A program made the position numbers and the translations under genes. Of a DNA stretch of 58,868 bases, positions 1 to 9,045 are shown piece after piece. The notes below the pieces were generated by a model, which was not told where the DNA came from, made no database searches, and saw nothing but the letters and a program-made list of their open reading frames with translations. Every line of letters starts with the position of its first letter. Within the stretch, counting starts at the first letter, position 1. The DNA is from Actinomycetota bacterium (lineage in GTDB: Bacteria; Actinomycetota; Acidimicrobiia; IMCC26256; PALSA-610), in the NCBI GenBank assembly GCA_003134555.1, contig PLBO01000109.1:1-58868 (forward strand), read 5' to 3'.

Positions 1-1778
1 GACACGGTGTGCTTCTCCATGTACTCGGACATGTCGAGCTGGATCATCGAGGACTCGTCGCCGAACAGGAACTCGGCGAGTGCCTTCGCGGTCTCGGTCT
101 TGCCGACACCCGACGGGCCCAAGAAGATGAAGGAGCCACTCGGGCGCTTCGGGTCCTTGAGGCCGGCGCGCGTCCGGCGAATCGCCTGAGAGACCGCTTT
201 GATCGCGTCGTTCTGACCGACGATGCGCTTGTGGAGCTCTTCCTCCATGCGCAGCAGCTTGGCGGTCTCCTCCTCGGTGAGCTTGTAGACCGGGATGCCG
301 GTCCAGAGCGCGAGGACCTCGGCGATCGACTCCTCGTTCACCTCGTTGAAGAGGTCGACGCCCTCGGCGCGCCACTCCCGCTCCTTGCCCGCGCGCTGCT
401 CGAGCAACGACTTCTCGCGGTCGCGCAACGACGCGGCCCGCTCGAATTGCTGAGCCTCGATCGCGGCTTCCTTCTCCTTGCGGACCTTCGAGATCTCGTC
501 TTCGAGCTCGCGGTAGTCGGGCGGAGCCTGCATGCGACGGATGCGCAGGCGCGAGCCCGCTTCGTCAATGAGGTCGATCGCCTTGTCGGGAAGGTGACGG
601 TCGGAGATGTACCGGTCGGCGAGGTTCGCGGCCGCGACGATCGCCTGGTCGGTGATCGAGACCCGGTGGTGCGACTCGTAGCGCTCGCGCAGGCCCTTGA
701 GGATCTCGATGGTCTGGCCCACCGTGGGCTCTTCGACCTTGATCGGCTGGAAGCGCCGCTCGAGCGCGGCGTCCTTCTCGAGGTGCTTGCGGTACTCGTC
801 GAGCGTCGTCGCGCCGATCGTCTGCAGCTCACCGCGCGCGAGCATCGGCTTGAGGATCGAGGCCGCGTCGATCGCGCCCTCGGCCGCGCCGGCACCGACG
901 AGCGTGTGCAGCTCGTCGATGAACAAGATGATGTCGCCGCGGGTGCGGATCTCCTTCAGCACCTTCTTCAGGCGCTCTTCGAAGTCGCCGCGGTAACGGG
1001 AGCCCGCGACCAGCGCACCCAGGTCGAGCGTGTAGAGCTGCTTCGCGTGCAATGTCTCGGGAACCGTGCCATCGACGATGCTCTGGGCTAGCCCCTCGAC
1101 GATCGCGGTCTTGCCAACTCCGGGCTCACCGATCAGAACCGGGTTGTTCTTGGTGCGGCGGCTCAACACCTGCATCACGCGCTCGATCTCGCGCTCGCGA
1201 CCGATGACCGGGTCGAGCTTCTTCTCTCGTGCGAGCTGCGTGAGGTTTCGGCCGAACTGGTCGAGCACGAGCGAACCCGACGGTTGGCTCTCCGCGCCAC
1301 CGGGCGCGCCGGTGCCGGAACCCGCGGATTCCTTGGTGCCCGCGTAACCGGAGAGCAACTGGATGACCTGCTGGCGCACGCGGCTCAGGTCGGCGCCGAG
1401 CTTCACGAGTACCTGCGCGGCGACGCCCTCGCCTTCGCGGATCAGGCCGAGGAGGATGTGCTCGGTCCCGATGTAGTTGTGTCCGAGCTGGAGCGCTTCG
1501 CGCAACGAGAGCTCGAGCACCTTCTTGGCGCGCGGCGTGAACGGAATGTGCCCCGACGGCGCCTGGCCGCCGTGACCAATGATCTCTTCCACCTGGGCGC
1601 GCACGGCCTCGAGCGAGATGCCGAGCGACTCGAGCGCCTTGGCGGCGACTCCTTCGCCCTCGTGAATCAAGCCGAGGAGGATGTGCTCGGTCCCGATGTA
1701 GTTGTGGTTGAGCAGGCGCGCTTCCTCTTGGGCGAGGACAACGACCCGTCGCGCTCGGTCGGTGAAGCGCTCGAACAA
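1..1778 (-). CDS. clpC: ClpC, Clp protease ATP-binding subunit (3' end outside window)
   Basis: AAA+ unfoldase that feeds substrates to the ClpP protease in the cytoplasm. Read on the minus strand, the protein starts [11 protein letters not shown] and has two Clp_N repeats, each with [10 protein letters not shown] and EGEGVAA. The first AAA module follows, with Walker A GEPGVGKT and Walker [10 protein letters not shown]. Next comes a UVR-like coiled middle region ([20 protein letters not shown]) and the second Walker [11 protein letters not shown]. The window edge cuts the second AAA domain after [10 protein letters not shown], so about 592 codons are visible of an expected 820-860. The start is taken as TTG at 1778, preceded by GAGAGG; it matches the conserved ClpC N-terminus. 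The UVR region and double N-domain point to ClpC rather than ClpB. Confidence 0.95.
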   Translation of the reverse strand, partial: MFERFTDRARRVVVLAQEEARLLNHNYIGTEHILLGLIHEGEGVAAKALESLGISLEAVRAQVEEIIGHGGQAPSGHIPFTPRAKKVLELSLREALQLGHNYIGTEHILLGLIREGEGVAAQVLVKLGADLSRVRQQVIQLLSGYAGTKESAGSGTGAPGGAESQPSGSLVLDQFGRNLTQLAREKKLDPVIGREREIERVMQVLSRRTKNNPVLIGEPGVGKTAIVEGLAQSIVDGTVPETLHAKQLYTLDLGALVAGSRYRGDFEERLKKVLKEIRTRGDIILFIDELHTLVGAGAAEGAIDAASILKPMLARGELQTIGATTLDEYRKHLEKDAALERRFQPIKVEEPTVGQTIEILKGLRERYESHHRVSITDQAIVAAANLADRYISDRHLPDKAIDLIDEAGSRLRIRRMQAPPDYRELEDEISKVRKEKEAAIEAQQFERAASLRDREKSLLEQRAGKEREWRAEGVDLFNEVNEESIAEVLALWTGIPVYKLTEEETAKLLRMEEELHKRIVGQNDAIKAVSQAIRRTRAGLKDPKRPSGSFIFLGPSGVGKTETAKALAEFLFGDESSMIQLDMSEYMEKHTV

Positions 1779-2079
1779 AATGAACCGCCTCTCGGTGGGC
1801 CTTCCGGTGTGCTCATTCTATCGGCCGGTCGACCCGCTTCTTTGGCGCCGGGCCGGTCGGTAAGTGATCTTTCAGGGACGTTTCCGGCGCTGTGGGGCGC
1901 CTGTATGCGCTTGCGCACATGTCGGGATGATTGCTTCCGGTTGTTCCCGGGTACCGCAGCGGCGCCGTAGCTCTTTGTCTACGTTCGCGACGCACGGATC
2001 ATTCCCAACCTGCCCGAATCGACCCCTTCTCGACCGCCGCCGTAGCCTCCTTCGCAATGGCAGCAGAGGAGCCGTGCCG
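1779..2079. promoter_or_regulatory. divergent promoter region, clpC / polyprenyl synthase
   Basis: This 301-bp gap separates the divergently transcribed clpC and prenyl synthase genes, so it must hold both promoters. I see a short palindrome TGCGC-tt-GCGCA at 1906-1917, but it does not match the CGC-N5-GCG spacing I recall for ClgR, the usual actinobacterial clp activator. No HspR-type repeat or clear -35/-10 pair stands out. The open reading frame that runs through most of the gap in frame with the prenyl synthase is regarded as non-coding, because that gene has a well-placed Shine-Dalgarno at 2065-2070. Confidence 0.5.
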
Positions 2080-3057
2080 GTGACCCTGATCGACGACGTG
2101 GGGCTCGCCCCCCTCCCCGCCGACCTCGTGCGGGTCGAGGAACGGCTGAACGGATCCGTTCGCGCCGACGACCTGTTTCTCGGCGACGTGGCGGGACATC
2201 TGCTTGCGGCGGGTGGCAAGCGGCTGCGACCGACTCTCGCGCTCTGCGCGGGCTACGCGGCCCGCGGCGCGGCGGCGCCCGCCACCGCGGCCGTCGTCAC
2301 CGGCGCCGCCGCGGTCGAGCTGGTGCACCTCGGGTCGCTCTACCACGACGACGTCATCGACGAGGCCGAGACCCGGCGCGGCGTCCCGTCGGTCAACGCG
2401 CGCTGGTCGAACATCGTCGCGATCCTCGCCGGCGACTACCTGCTCGCGCAGGCCTCGGCGCTCGCCGCGTCGTTGGGCGCGGACGTCGCCGCGCTGTTGG
2501 CGGCGACGATCGGCGAGCTCTGCCGTGGCCAGGTCCTCGAGCTCCAGCATCTTTTCGACGTCACGCGCTCGGAGGAGTCGTATTTCTCGTCGATCGAGGG
2601 CAAGACCGCGTCGTTGATGGCGACGGCCTCGAGGATCGGCGCCATGGTCAGCAACGTGTCGGCCGACAGCCTCGACGCGCTGACACAGTTCGGCCACCAC
2701 CTCGGAATGTGCTTCCAGGTCGTCGACGACGTGCTCGACGTCACCGCGACCGAAGCCGAGCTCGGCAAGCCGACCGGCAACGACGTACACGAAGGCGTCT
2801 ACACGTTGCCCGTGATCTACGGGATCGCCCGGTCGGAGGAGCTGCGCGCGTTGCTCGGGCGCAAGCTCGAGTGGCCGCAGGTGACGCGCGCGGTCGAGCT
2901 GATCGCGACCCCGGACGTCATCGACGCCTCGATGACCGTGGCGCGCACACATGCGACGAAGGCGTCCGAAGCGCTCGCCGGAGCCACCGAGCTCGAGCCC
3001 GAAGTGTGCGATCGTCTGCGCACGCTGGTCGACGGGCTCGTGCAACGGTCGAGCTGA
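2080..3057 (+). CDS. polyprenyl diphosphate synthase (trans-isoprenyl)
   Basis: Makes a long all-trans isoprenoid diphosphate from IPP and an allylic primer, probably the menaquinone side chain. Both Asp-rich motifs are present: HDDVIDEAETRRG (first, about residue 91) and VVDDVLDVTA (second, about residue 216), together with GGKRLRPTLAL near the N-terminus. The residue five before the first motif is Gly, with no bulky block, which in this family favours a long (C30-C40 or more) product. The start is set at GTG 2080, 9 nt after AGGAG; the product is 325 aa, normal for the family. The frame is open further upstream, but that part lies in the promoter region. HepT/IspB-type naming is not resolved by sequence alone. 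Confidence 0.9.
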   Translation: MTLIDDVGLAPLPADLVRVEERLNGSVRADDLFLGDVAGHLLAAGGKRLRPTLALCAGYAARGAAAPATAAVVTGAAAVELVHLGSLYHDDVIDEAETRRGVPSVNARWSNIVAILAGDYLLAQASALAASLGADVAALLAATIGELCRGQVLELQHLFDVTRSEESYFSSIEGKTASLMATASRIGAMVSNVSADSLDALTQFGHHLGMCFQVVDDVLDVTATEAELGKPTGNDVHEGVYTLPVIYGIARSEELRALLGRKLEWPQVTRAVELIATPDVIDASMTVARTHATKASEALAGATELEPEVCDRLRTLVDGLVQRSS

Positions 3058-3062
3058 ACCGC

Positions 3063-3458
3063 GTGCCCCCGGAGTCGGACGCCGACGCGCGGCACGCGCT
3101 CTTCATGCAACGTGTCGACGCGTGGCTCGCCGCCGACCTCGACGCGTACATGGACTGCTGGGCCGACGACATGGTGATCGACATTCCCTCCGGCCCCATC
3201 GTCGGGAAGGCCCGGTACCGGAAGCTGGTGCAGGCGGGCTTCGCCTGGGCCGCACCCGTCTCGTTCGCCGTGCACCACCTCGCCTTCGAAGAAGGCAGTG
3301 ACGTCGCGCTCGCCGATTGGACGATCACGGTGCGACGGCGAGACGACGGCATCGTGCTCGGCTGGCGCGGCCTGTCCGTCTGCGAGTTCCGAGCCGAAAA
3401 GATTGCCTGGTGGCGCGAGCACCATCTCGCACCCCCTGGCCCGGTCGAGATCAGCTAG
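3063..3458 (+). CDS. SnoaL/NTF2-like small protein
   Basis: A 131-aa alpha+beta protein with NTF2/SnoaL features: a helical start (ALFMQRVDAWLAADLDAYMD), then CWADDMVIDIPSGPIVGKARYR and a strand-rich half ending CEFRAEKIAWWREHH. Such proteins are small cyclases, isomerases or ligand-binding proteins; the substrate cannot be read here. The GTG start at 3063 lies 5 nt after the prenyl synthase stop, suggesting co-transcription; ATG 3105 is an alternative that would remove part of the first helix. Its stop overlaps the stop of the convergent hydrolase gene by a few bases, so no terminator separates them. Confidence 0.75.
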   Translation: MPPESDADARHALFMQRVDAWLAADLDAYMDCWADDMVIDIPSGPIVGKARYRKLVQAGFAWAAPVSFAVHHLAFEEGSDVALADWTITVRRRDDGIVLGWRGLSVCEFRAEKIAWWREHHLAPPGPVEIS

Positions 3459-4291
3459 GCCGATTCCTTGGTGGGGAGGTCGACCGCACGGTCGATCTCG
3501 TCGAGGAATTTCAAGACCACGTCGTTGAACGCATTGGGAGCCTCGGCCATGAGCCCGTGGGCGGCGCCGCGCAGCACGTAGAGCCGCGACGTCGTGATCA
3601 GCTCCGCGAGCTCCTCCGCGTCGCCGAGGGGCGTGAGCGTGTCCTGGGATCCGGTGACGACGAGGGTCGGCGCGTGCACCCGCGGAAGCTCGAAGCGCAG
3701 CTGGTCGGAGGCGTTGAGGATCGCGTCGATCTGCGCGACGAAGGCGTGCGGCTTGGTCTGCACGAGCACCCGTGCGAGCACGTTCACGAACACGCCGAAG
3801 CGCCGTTGCAGGCGAGGGCCGATCAACCAGCGCATGCCGTCGTCCATCAGCCCGGCCATGCCCCGCTCGCCCACCACGTTCGCCCACTCGGCGAGCAGCT
3901 CTCGTCGCCACTCGTGGTGCTGGCAAGCGGTGCACGCGAGGGTGAGCGACCGGACCCGATCGGGATACAGCACGCCCAGGATCTGGGCGATGACACCTCC
4001 CATCGATGCACCGACGACATGAGCACGCTCGATCCCCTCCGCGTCCATGACCGCGAGGGCGTCCTCGGCCATCCGCGCGAGGTCGTAGGGACCGGGCGGT
4101 GCATCGGAGTGCCCGGTGCCGCGGTTGTCGGGCGCGATGCAGCGGTGATGACGGCCAAACGCGCCGCGCTGGAGCGCCCAACCGCGGTGATCCATACCGA
4201 GTCCCTGGATCAACAAAACCGGCGAGCCGTCGCGTCGACCCCACGCGCTGTACGCGATGTGGGTGCCATCGTCGGAGACCGTCGCCGACAT
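3455..4291 (-). CDS. alpha/beta-hydrolase
   Basis: Cytoplasmic alpha/beta-hydrolase of 278 aa, similar in layout to 3-oxoadipate enol-lactonase and carboxylesterases. Visible are the oxyanion region LLIQGLGMDHRGW, the conserved DNRGTGHSD, the nucleophile elbow GASMGGVIAQ (Ser about residue 98), the acid region VVTGSQDTLTP and the catalytic histidine in GAAHGLMAEAP. Start ATG 4291 gives the usual N-terminus (MSATVSDDGTHIAYSAWG). I see no Shine-Dalgarno before it, so a leaderless transcript is possible. The longer upstream frame overlaps the next gene and is not used. The substrate is unknown. Confidence 0.85.
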   Translation of the reverse strand: MSATVSDDGTHIAYSAWGRRDGSPVLLIQGLGMDHRGWALQRGAFGRHHRCIAPDNRGTGHSDAPPGPYDLARMAEDALAVMDAEGIERAHVVGASMGGVIAQILGVLYPDRVRSLTLACTACQHHEWRRELLAEWANVVGERGMAGLMDDGMRWLIGPRLQRRFGVFVNVLARVLVQTKPHAFVAQIDAILNASDQLRFELPRVHAPTLVVTGSQDTLTPLGDAEELAELITTSRLYVLRGAAHGLMAEAPNAFNDVVLKFLDEIDRAVDLPTKESA

Positions 4292-4319
4292 GACACGAGG
4301 ATACCGGGGGTTACCGGGT

Positions 4320-4985
4320 CTAATCGGCGTCGAGGAGGGCACCGACCGCGCGCCGCATCGCTTCGATGAAGCGCGCCGCCGCGAGAGGGTCGCTCGGGTC
4401 GTAGGTCTCGGGCAAGGTGACCATCGGCCCGAAGGTGACGCCCCACGATCCGACGATGGCGCCGAAGCGGCCCACCGCCCGCACCGCGGCCGGAACGATC
4501 GGCGCGAGGGTGAGCGCTCGCGCGACCGCGAGCGGCGCGTCGCCCGCGCCGGTGCGCAACCAAGTAGGTGCGAGCGGGATGCCGACGAGGTGACCGGCGC
4601 GCAACGCCGACGCGACGTCGGGGCCACTGCTCGAGATCGCGCCCAGACGGCGCGTCGCCGTGCCGACGAACGGCATGTCGGGCGCGCCGACGACGCGCAG
4701 CCGGCGACCGCTCGCGCGCTGTACCGCGACACCCAACGCCGCGAGTTCCGCGACGCCGAAGCCGCGGTTCGACACGATCACGGCGGGCCCGGTCGAGGGA
4801 ACGTGCTCACCGCCGGAGACGCGCACTCGCACGGCAGCTTCGAACAGCGGCACGCACAGATCGGCGAGTTGCGGATCGAGCCCGAACGGGTCGACCGGAT
4901 AGCGACCGGACGCGCGCCGGCGCAGCGCCGCCCATGGTGCCTCCGGGCGCGCGATCCGATCGGCGTCGAGGACGTCGACGGTCAT
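4320..4985 (-). CDS. PlsC-like acyltransferase with degenerate active site
   Basis: A 221-aa protein resembling 1-acylglycerol-3-phosphate acyltransferases: an N-terminal arm, AVIVSNRGFGVAELAALG where the catalytic block should be, the VVGAPDMPFVGTATRRLGAI segment, and a C-terminal ITLP-like end (FGPMVTLPETYDPSDP). The family's NHX4D catalytic motif is not present: His is replaced by Arg and the Asp position is Ala (N-R-G-F-G-V-A). The glycine-rich FPEGTR block is also missing. It may be a non-catalytic or altered-mechanism LPLAT-fold protein. Its ATG overlaps the stop of the upstream SDR gene by 4 nt (ATGA), so the two are translationally coupled. The fold assignment is moderate, the missing motif is directly visible. 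Confidence 0.65.
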   Translation of the reverse strand: MTVDVLDADRIARPEAPWAALRRRASGRYPVDPFGLDPQLADLCVPLFEAAVRVRVSGGEHVPSTGPAVIVSNRGFGVAELAALGVAVQRASGRRLRVVGAPDMPFVGTATRRLGAISSSGPDVASALRAGHLVGIPLAPTWLRTGAGDAPLAVARALTLAPIVPAAVRAVGRFGAIVGSWGVTFGPMVTLPETYDPSDPLAAARFIEAMRRAVGALLDAD

Positions 4986-5953
4986 GCGGCCTGCTCTCCG
5001 GCGCGGGCGATCGCGACGACGTCGGCCCAGTCGAAGAGCTCGCGCAACACGTCCTGGGTCGACGTGGGGCGGGTGAGACCCAGCTCGTCGCGAGCGCGGC
5101 TGCCATCGCCGGTGCAGCCGTGACGGATGAGGTCGATGACGTGCGGCGCCAGCGCGGCGCCCGCAACCTCGGTCGCGCGCGCGACGGCTCCCCACAGGCC
5201 GGGCGGGACCGGCAACGGGATGCGACCGCCGAGGCGCGCGGCTTGCCACGGTGTTGCGGCGCCCTCGCCGACGACGTTGCACGGTCCGTCGAGGCGGCGC
5301 TCGATCGCCGTGACCATCGTGTGCGCGGCGTCGTCGGGATGCAGGAGCGAGAACGGCGGATCCGACAGCGCACCGACGGGCACGACCGGGAGTCGGAGCA
5401 TCCGGCCCAGTGGACTCGGGACGTGCGAGCCGACGACCGGCGCGTAGCGCAACGCGCCGACGGGGATGCCGCACCGCAGCGCCACGCCTTTGGCCGCCGC
5501 CTCCACCGCGAGCAGCGAGCGGCCGAACGGGGTGGTCGGAGCGGGGACGGCGTCTTCGTCGGGGACCGACACGCGACCAGTCGGCGGGCCGTACACCTCG
5601 AGCCCGCTGCGCACCACCACGTACTCGAGTGCGCCGGTGCCCGCGGCCGCGCTCAACGTCGCGGTGGTGGCGGAATCGGTGCGTTCACGCGCGGAGGCCG
5701 GGGTCATGCGCGACGCGGGCTCGTAGACACCGAAGTGCGCGACCACGTGCGGCGCGTACTCCTCGACGAACTCGGCCAGCCGATCGCCGTCGCGCGGGTC
5801 GATGCGCCGGAACTGCGCGCGCCGCAGCCGGCGCCGGGGCGGCACGAAATCGACGCCTACGACTTCGGCGGCCCAGTCGCGCGCCTCGATGAGCTGCGCG
5901 ACGCGCGTGCCGAGCTCGCCGCCCATACCCGTAACGAGGACTCGCGTCTTCAT
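4982..5953 (-). CDS. NAD-dependent epimerase/dehydratase (extended SDR)
   Basis: A 323-aa extended short-chain dehydrogenase. The N-terminal Rossmann motif is VLVTGMGGELGTRVAQ; an adenine-binding Asp occurs in VVGVDFVPPRRR and FGVYEP sits in the usual substrate region. The expected YxxxK is not clear: the segment reads VYGPPTGRVSVPDEDAVP, then TPFGRSLLAVE, so Tyr and Lys may be replaced. This leaves true dehydratase activity uncertain. The start ATG 5953 follows GGAGAAGC. It overlaps the lysS stop by 4 nt and the downstream PlsC-like gene by 4 nt. An SDR next to a PlsC-like protein is a recurring actinobacterial pair (M. tuberculosis Rv0501/Rv0502 is one I recall). Confidence 0.75.
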   Translation of the reverse strand: MKTRVLVTGMGGELGTRVAQLIEARDWAAEVVGVDFVPPRRRLRRAQFRRIDPRDGDRLAEFVEEYAPHVVAHFGVYEPASRMTPASARERTDSATTATLSAAAGTGALEYVVVRSGLEVYGPPTGRVSVPDEDAVPAPTTPFGRSLLAVEAAAKGVALRCGIPVGALRYAPVVGSHVPSPLGRMLRLPVVPVGALSDPPFSLLHPDDAAHTMVTAIERRLDGPCNVVGEGAATPWQAARLGGRIPLPVPPGLWGAVARATEVAGAALAPHVIDLIRHGCTGDGSRARDELGLTRPTSTQDVLRELFDWADVVAIARAGEQAA

Positions 5954-7431
5954 TGCTTCTCCGCTTCGGGCCGCAAGTGCGGGAACAGGATCACCTCGCG
6001 AATAGAGGTTACGCCCGCCAGAAGCATGACGAGGCGGTCGACGCCGAGGCCCATGCCTCCCGTCGGCGGCAACCCGTACTCGAGCGCCCGCACGTAGTCG
6101 GCGTCGATGCCGTGCGCTTCCTCGTCGCCGAGTTGCTTCAAGGAGGCTTGCGCCTCGAATCGCCGCATTTGCTCCACCGGGTCGTTCAGCTCGCTGAACG
6201 CGTTGGCGAGCTCGCGGCCGTGCACGATGAGCTCGAAGCGCTCGGTCAGAGCGGGGTCGTCGCGGTGTGTGCGTGCGAGGGGCGACACTTCGCGCGGATA
6301 GTCGCACACGAACGTCGGTTCGAAGATGTTCGCTTCCGTCGTCTTCTCGTAGATCTCGAGTACGAGCTTGCCGGAGCGCCACGACGACTCCCAGGGCACG
6401 TTCAGCGCGTCGCACGTTGCTCGGAGGGTCTCGACCGACTGCGACGGATGCACGTCGACGCCGGCGTGCTCACGTACCAGGTCGATCATCGTGCGCCGTT
6501 CGAAGGGCGGCGTGAGATCGATCTTCGTGCCGTCCCACTCGACCGTCGTACCGCCGGTGGCGTTGCGGGCGGCGTCCGCGATCAGCTCCTCGGTCAGGCG
6601 CATCATGTCGTAGTAGTCGGCAAACGCTTCGTACAGTTCCAACATCGTGAACTCCGGATTGTGCCGGGTCGACAGCCCTTCGTTACGGAACACACGCGCG
6701 AACTCGAAGACCTTGTCGTACCCACCGACCACGAGCCGTTTCAGATAGAGCTCGGGCGCGATCCGCAGATAGAGATCGACGTCGAGCGCGTTGTGGTGGG
6801 TCGTGAACGGTTTGGCGGTCGCGCCACCGGGGATCGCGTGCAGCACGGGCGTTTCGACCTCGACGAAACGGCGCTCGGACAGAAACCGGCGCATCGCGCT
6901 GATCGCCGCGAACCGCACGTCGAAGACGCGCCGCGCGTCGTCGTTCGCGATGAGGTCGACGTAGCGCTGCCGGTAGCGCGTGTCGGCGTCGGAAAGGCCG
7001 TGCCACTTCTCCGGCAGCGGCCGTAGCGCCTTCGAGAGCATCTGGAACGAGGAGAGGTTGACCGACAGCTCGCCGAGCTTGGTCTTCATGACCTTGCCCT
7101 CGACACCCACCCAGTCGCCGCGGTCGATCTCGTCGCCGAAACGCGCGAACGCGTCAGCCCCGAGCTCGCCTTGGCTCACGAAGAGTTGCAGCTCTCCGGT
7201 TCCGTCGCGCACCTTCGCGAAGATCAACCGGCCTTGCGTACGCTTCAGCAGGACCCGGCCCCCGACGCGGACCCGGTCTTCGGTCGATGTTCCCGGGTCG
7301 ATCTTGTCGTCCCAGTGCTTGCGCACCTCGCCGAGGGTGTGCGTGCGGTCGAAGCGGACCGGGTACGGATCAACACCTCGGGCGCGCAGCTCTTCGACCT
7401 TGGCGAGTCGCGCCTCGAATTCGTCCTCCAT
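5950..7431 (-). CDS. lysS: lysyl-tRNA synthetase, class II
   Basis: Charges tRNA-Lys with lysine in the cytoplasm. The 493-aa protein has the OB-fold anticodon domain first (RVLLKRTQGRLIFAKVRDGTGELQLF), then the class II core: motif 1 near RRFLSERRFVEVETPVLH, motif 2 FRNEGLSTRHNPEFTMLE and motif 3 GMGLGVDRLVMLLAG. Length and order match bacterial LysS. Start ATG 7431 (MEDEFEARLAKVEEL) overlaps the last base of the coaX stop (TGATG), and its own stop overlaps the SDR start, so it is in the middle of a coupled operon. In M. tuberculosis lysS is followed by lsr2 and clpC1; here an SDR, a PlsC-like gene and a hydrolase stand in that place. Confidence 0.96.
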   Translation of the reverse strand: MEDEFEARLAKVEELRARGVDPYPVRFDRTHTLGEVRKHWDDKIDPGTSTEDRVRVGGRVLLKRTQGRLIFAKVRDGTGELQLFVSQGELGADAFARFGDEIDRGDWVGVEGKVMKTKLGELSVNLSSFQMLSKALRPLPEKWHGLSDADTRYRQRYVDLIANDDARRVFDVRFAAISAMRRFLSERRFVEVETPVLHAIPGGATAKPFTTHHNALDVDLYLRIAPELYLKRLVVGGYDKVFEFARVFRNEGLSTRHNPEFTMLELYEAFADYYDMMRLTEELIADAARNATGGTTVEWDGTKIDLTPPFERRTMIDLVREHAGVDVHPSQSVETLRATCDALNVPWESSWRSGKLVLEIYEKTTEANIFEPTFVCDYPREVSPLARTHRDDPALTERFELIVHGRELANAFSELNDPVEQMRRFEAQASLKQLGDEEAHGIDADYVRALEYGLPPTGGMGLGVDRLVMLLAGVTSIREVILFPHLRPEAEKQ

Positions 7432-8195
7432 CAGCGATTCCGATCGAAGATGATCCGTAGGCCGAACAACGTGAGCCACGGTTCGTAGTGCTGCACCGTA
7501 CGTGAATGCGGGATGATCGGCTCGGCCAGACCGCCGGTGGCGATGACTTCGCACGGCCCGAGCTCGGCGACGAAGCGGTCGACGAGCCCGTCGACCTGCG
7601 CGCTGAACCCGTAGATCATGCCGGACTGGATCGATTCGGCCGACGACTTCCCGATCACGTGCTTCGGTTCGACGAGCTCCACGCGCCGCAATCCGGCCGC
7701 ACGACCGAACAGCGCGTCCATCGAGATCTCGACTCCCGGGAAGATCGCGCCGCCGAGGTATTCACCGTTCGCGCTGACGGCCTCGATCGTCGTCGCCGTA
7801 CCGAAGTCGGCGACGATCGAAGGACCGCCGTAGAGGTCGAACGCGCCGACCGCGTTCGCGATCCGGTCGGCGCCGACCTCTTTGGGGTTGTCGTAGAGGA
7901 TCGGCATACCGGTGCGCACGCCGGGTTCGAGCACCAGCGCCGGGAAGCCGAAATAGCGCTCGGTCATCTGCCGCAGCTCGGCCGTCACGCGCGGCACCCC
8001 GGACGAGATGGCCACGCCGGTGATCGCGTTCTCGAACGAGAACCCGTGGAAGCCGAGGAACTGTTGCACCATGAGCGCGAGCTCGTCGGAGGTGCGTTCC
8101 GCGACGGTCGCGATACGCCAATGGTCGACGAGTTCCGAGTCACGAAAGAGTCCGACCACCGTCTGCGTGTTCCCCGCGTCGATCGTCAACAACAT
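7431..8195 (-). CDS. coaX: type III pantothenate kinase
   Basis: Phosphorylates pantothenate, the first step to coenzyme A, with the ASKHA fold. The 254-aa product shows the phosphate-1 motif TIDAGNTQTVVGLF, the pantothenate/dimer region GADRIANAVGAFDLYGG and VADFGTATTIEAV, and a further Gly-rich phosphate loop ATGGLAEPI near the C-terminus. Length is typical for CoaX. Start ATG 8195 is preceded by GAGGAG at a good distance; the longer frame starting at 8240 overlaps nadC and is rejected. The nadC stop lies 10 nt upstream of the start. The neighbours panC and panD supply pantothenate, so the operon joins pantothenate supply, its use, and NAD synthesis. Confidence 0.95.
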   Translation of the reverse strand: MLLTIDAGNTQTVVGLFRDSELVDHWRIATVAERTSDELALMVQQFLGFHGFSFENAITGVAISSGVPRVTAELRQMTERYFGFPALVLEPGVRTGMPILYDNPKEVGADRIANAVGAFDLYGGPSIVADFGTATTIEAVSANGEYLGGAIFPGVEISMDALFGRAAGLRRVELVEPKHVIGKSSAESIQSGMIYGFSAQVDGLVDRFVAELGPCEVIATGGLAEPIIPHSRTVQHYEPWLTLFGLRIIFDRNR

Positions 8196-8205
8196 GGACG
8201 GCTCC

Positions 8206-9045
8206 TCACGACATGTCGAGCCCGATGTCGAATACGGCAACGGAGTGCGTCAGCGCGCCGACCGAGACGAAGTCGGCACCCGATTCCGCGTAGGCCGCGA
8301 CGGTCTCGAGCGTGACGCCACCGGACACCTCGACCTGCACCGCGCCCTCCAGCAGTGCAACCGCTTCGCGTACCTGCTCGGGGGTCATGTTGTCGAGGAG
8401 CACGCGGTCGACGGCGGCGTCTCGGGCCTCGATCACCTGATCGAAAGAATCGCATTCGACCTCGATCAGCCGTCCCGGCCAGCTCGAACGTGCACGCTCG
8501 ACGGATTTCGCGAGCCCGTTGGCGGCCAGGTGGTTGTCCTTGATCAGCACCGCGTCGCTCAGCGAGTCGCGATGGTTGAAGCCGCCACCCGCGCGGACGG
8601 CCGCCCTCTGTACCGCGCGCAGGCCCGGCAGGGTCTTGCGCGTGTCGAGCACGCGGACCTTGCCGTGCGCGGCCATCACGTAGCGGTGCGTCGTGGACGC
8701 AATGCCGGAGCAGTGACACAAGAAATTCAGCGCGGTCCGTTCGCCGGTGAGGACGGAGCGCAGCGGTCCCGAGACCCGACCCAAATGGGCGCCGGCCGCC
8801 ACCGAATCGCCGTCGTGAACCAACCACTGCACCTCGACCTCGGCGTCGAGCTGGTGGTACGTCTCGGTCGCGAGCGCGGTGCCGGCCAGCACTCCGTCGG
8901 CGCGGGCGACGAACACGGCCTCGGCTCGCAGACCTTCGTCGACGCACGCGAGCGAGGTGATGTCGCCGAGGATGCCGAGGTCTTCGGCCAGTGCGTCCGC
9001 GACGAGCCGGCGGACACCCGGACGGGGCGGATCGAACGCGGTCAT
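8206..9045 (-). CDS. nadC: nicotinate-nucleotide pyrophosphorylase (carboxylating)
   Basis: Quinolinate phosphoribosyltransferase: converts quinolinate and PRPP to nicotinate mononucleotide in de novo NAD synthesis. The 279-aa protein has the N-terminal domain ending GERTALNFLCHCSGIAS, the quinolinate/PRPP-binding RKTLPGLRAVQRAAVRAGGG, FNHRDSLSDAVLIKDNH, and the barrel end EVSGGVTLETVAAYAESG followed by DFVSVGALTHS. All are diagnostic of NadC. Start ATG 9045 overlaps the nadB stop by 4 nt (ATGA), so nadB and nadC are coupled. No nadA is present beside them. Confidence 0.96.
   Translation of the reverse strand: MTAFDPPRPGVRRLVADALAEDLGILGDITSLACVDEGLRAEAVFVARADGVLAGTALATETYHQLDAEVEVQWLVHDGDSVAAGAHLGRVSGPLRSVLTGERTALNFLCHCSGIASTTHRYVMAAHGKVRVLDTRKTLPGLRAVQRAAVRAGGGFNHRDSLSDAVLIKDNHLAANGLAKSVERARSSWPGRLIEVECDSFDQVIEARDAAVDRVLLDNMTPEQVREAVALLEGAVQVEVSGGVTLETVAAYAESGADFVSVGALTHSVAVFDIGLDMS

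Noticed and set aside
9-1091. Long plus-strand frame opposite clpC, and many similar frames opposite other genes
   Set aside because: High-GC antisense shadows rich in Arg/Ala/Gly without motifs; the minus strand codes for a clear ClpC.
1906-1917. TGCGC-tt-GCGCA palindrome as a ClgR operator
   Set aside because: Spacing between half-sites does not match the ClgR pattern I know; short palindromes are common at this GC content.
1864-2079. N-terminal extension of the prenyl synthase frame
   Set aside because: Composition is not protein-like, it lies in the divergent promoter gap, and a good ribosome binding site precedes GTG 2080.
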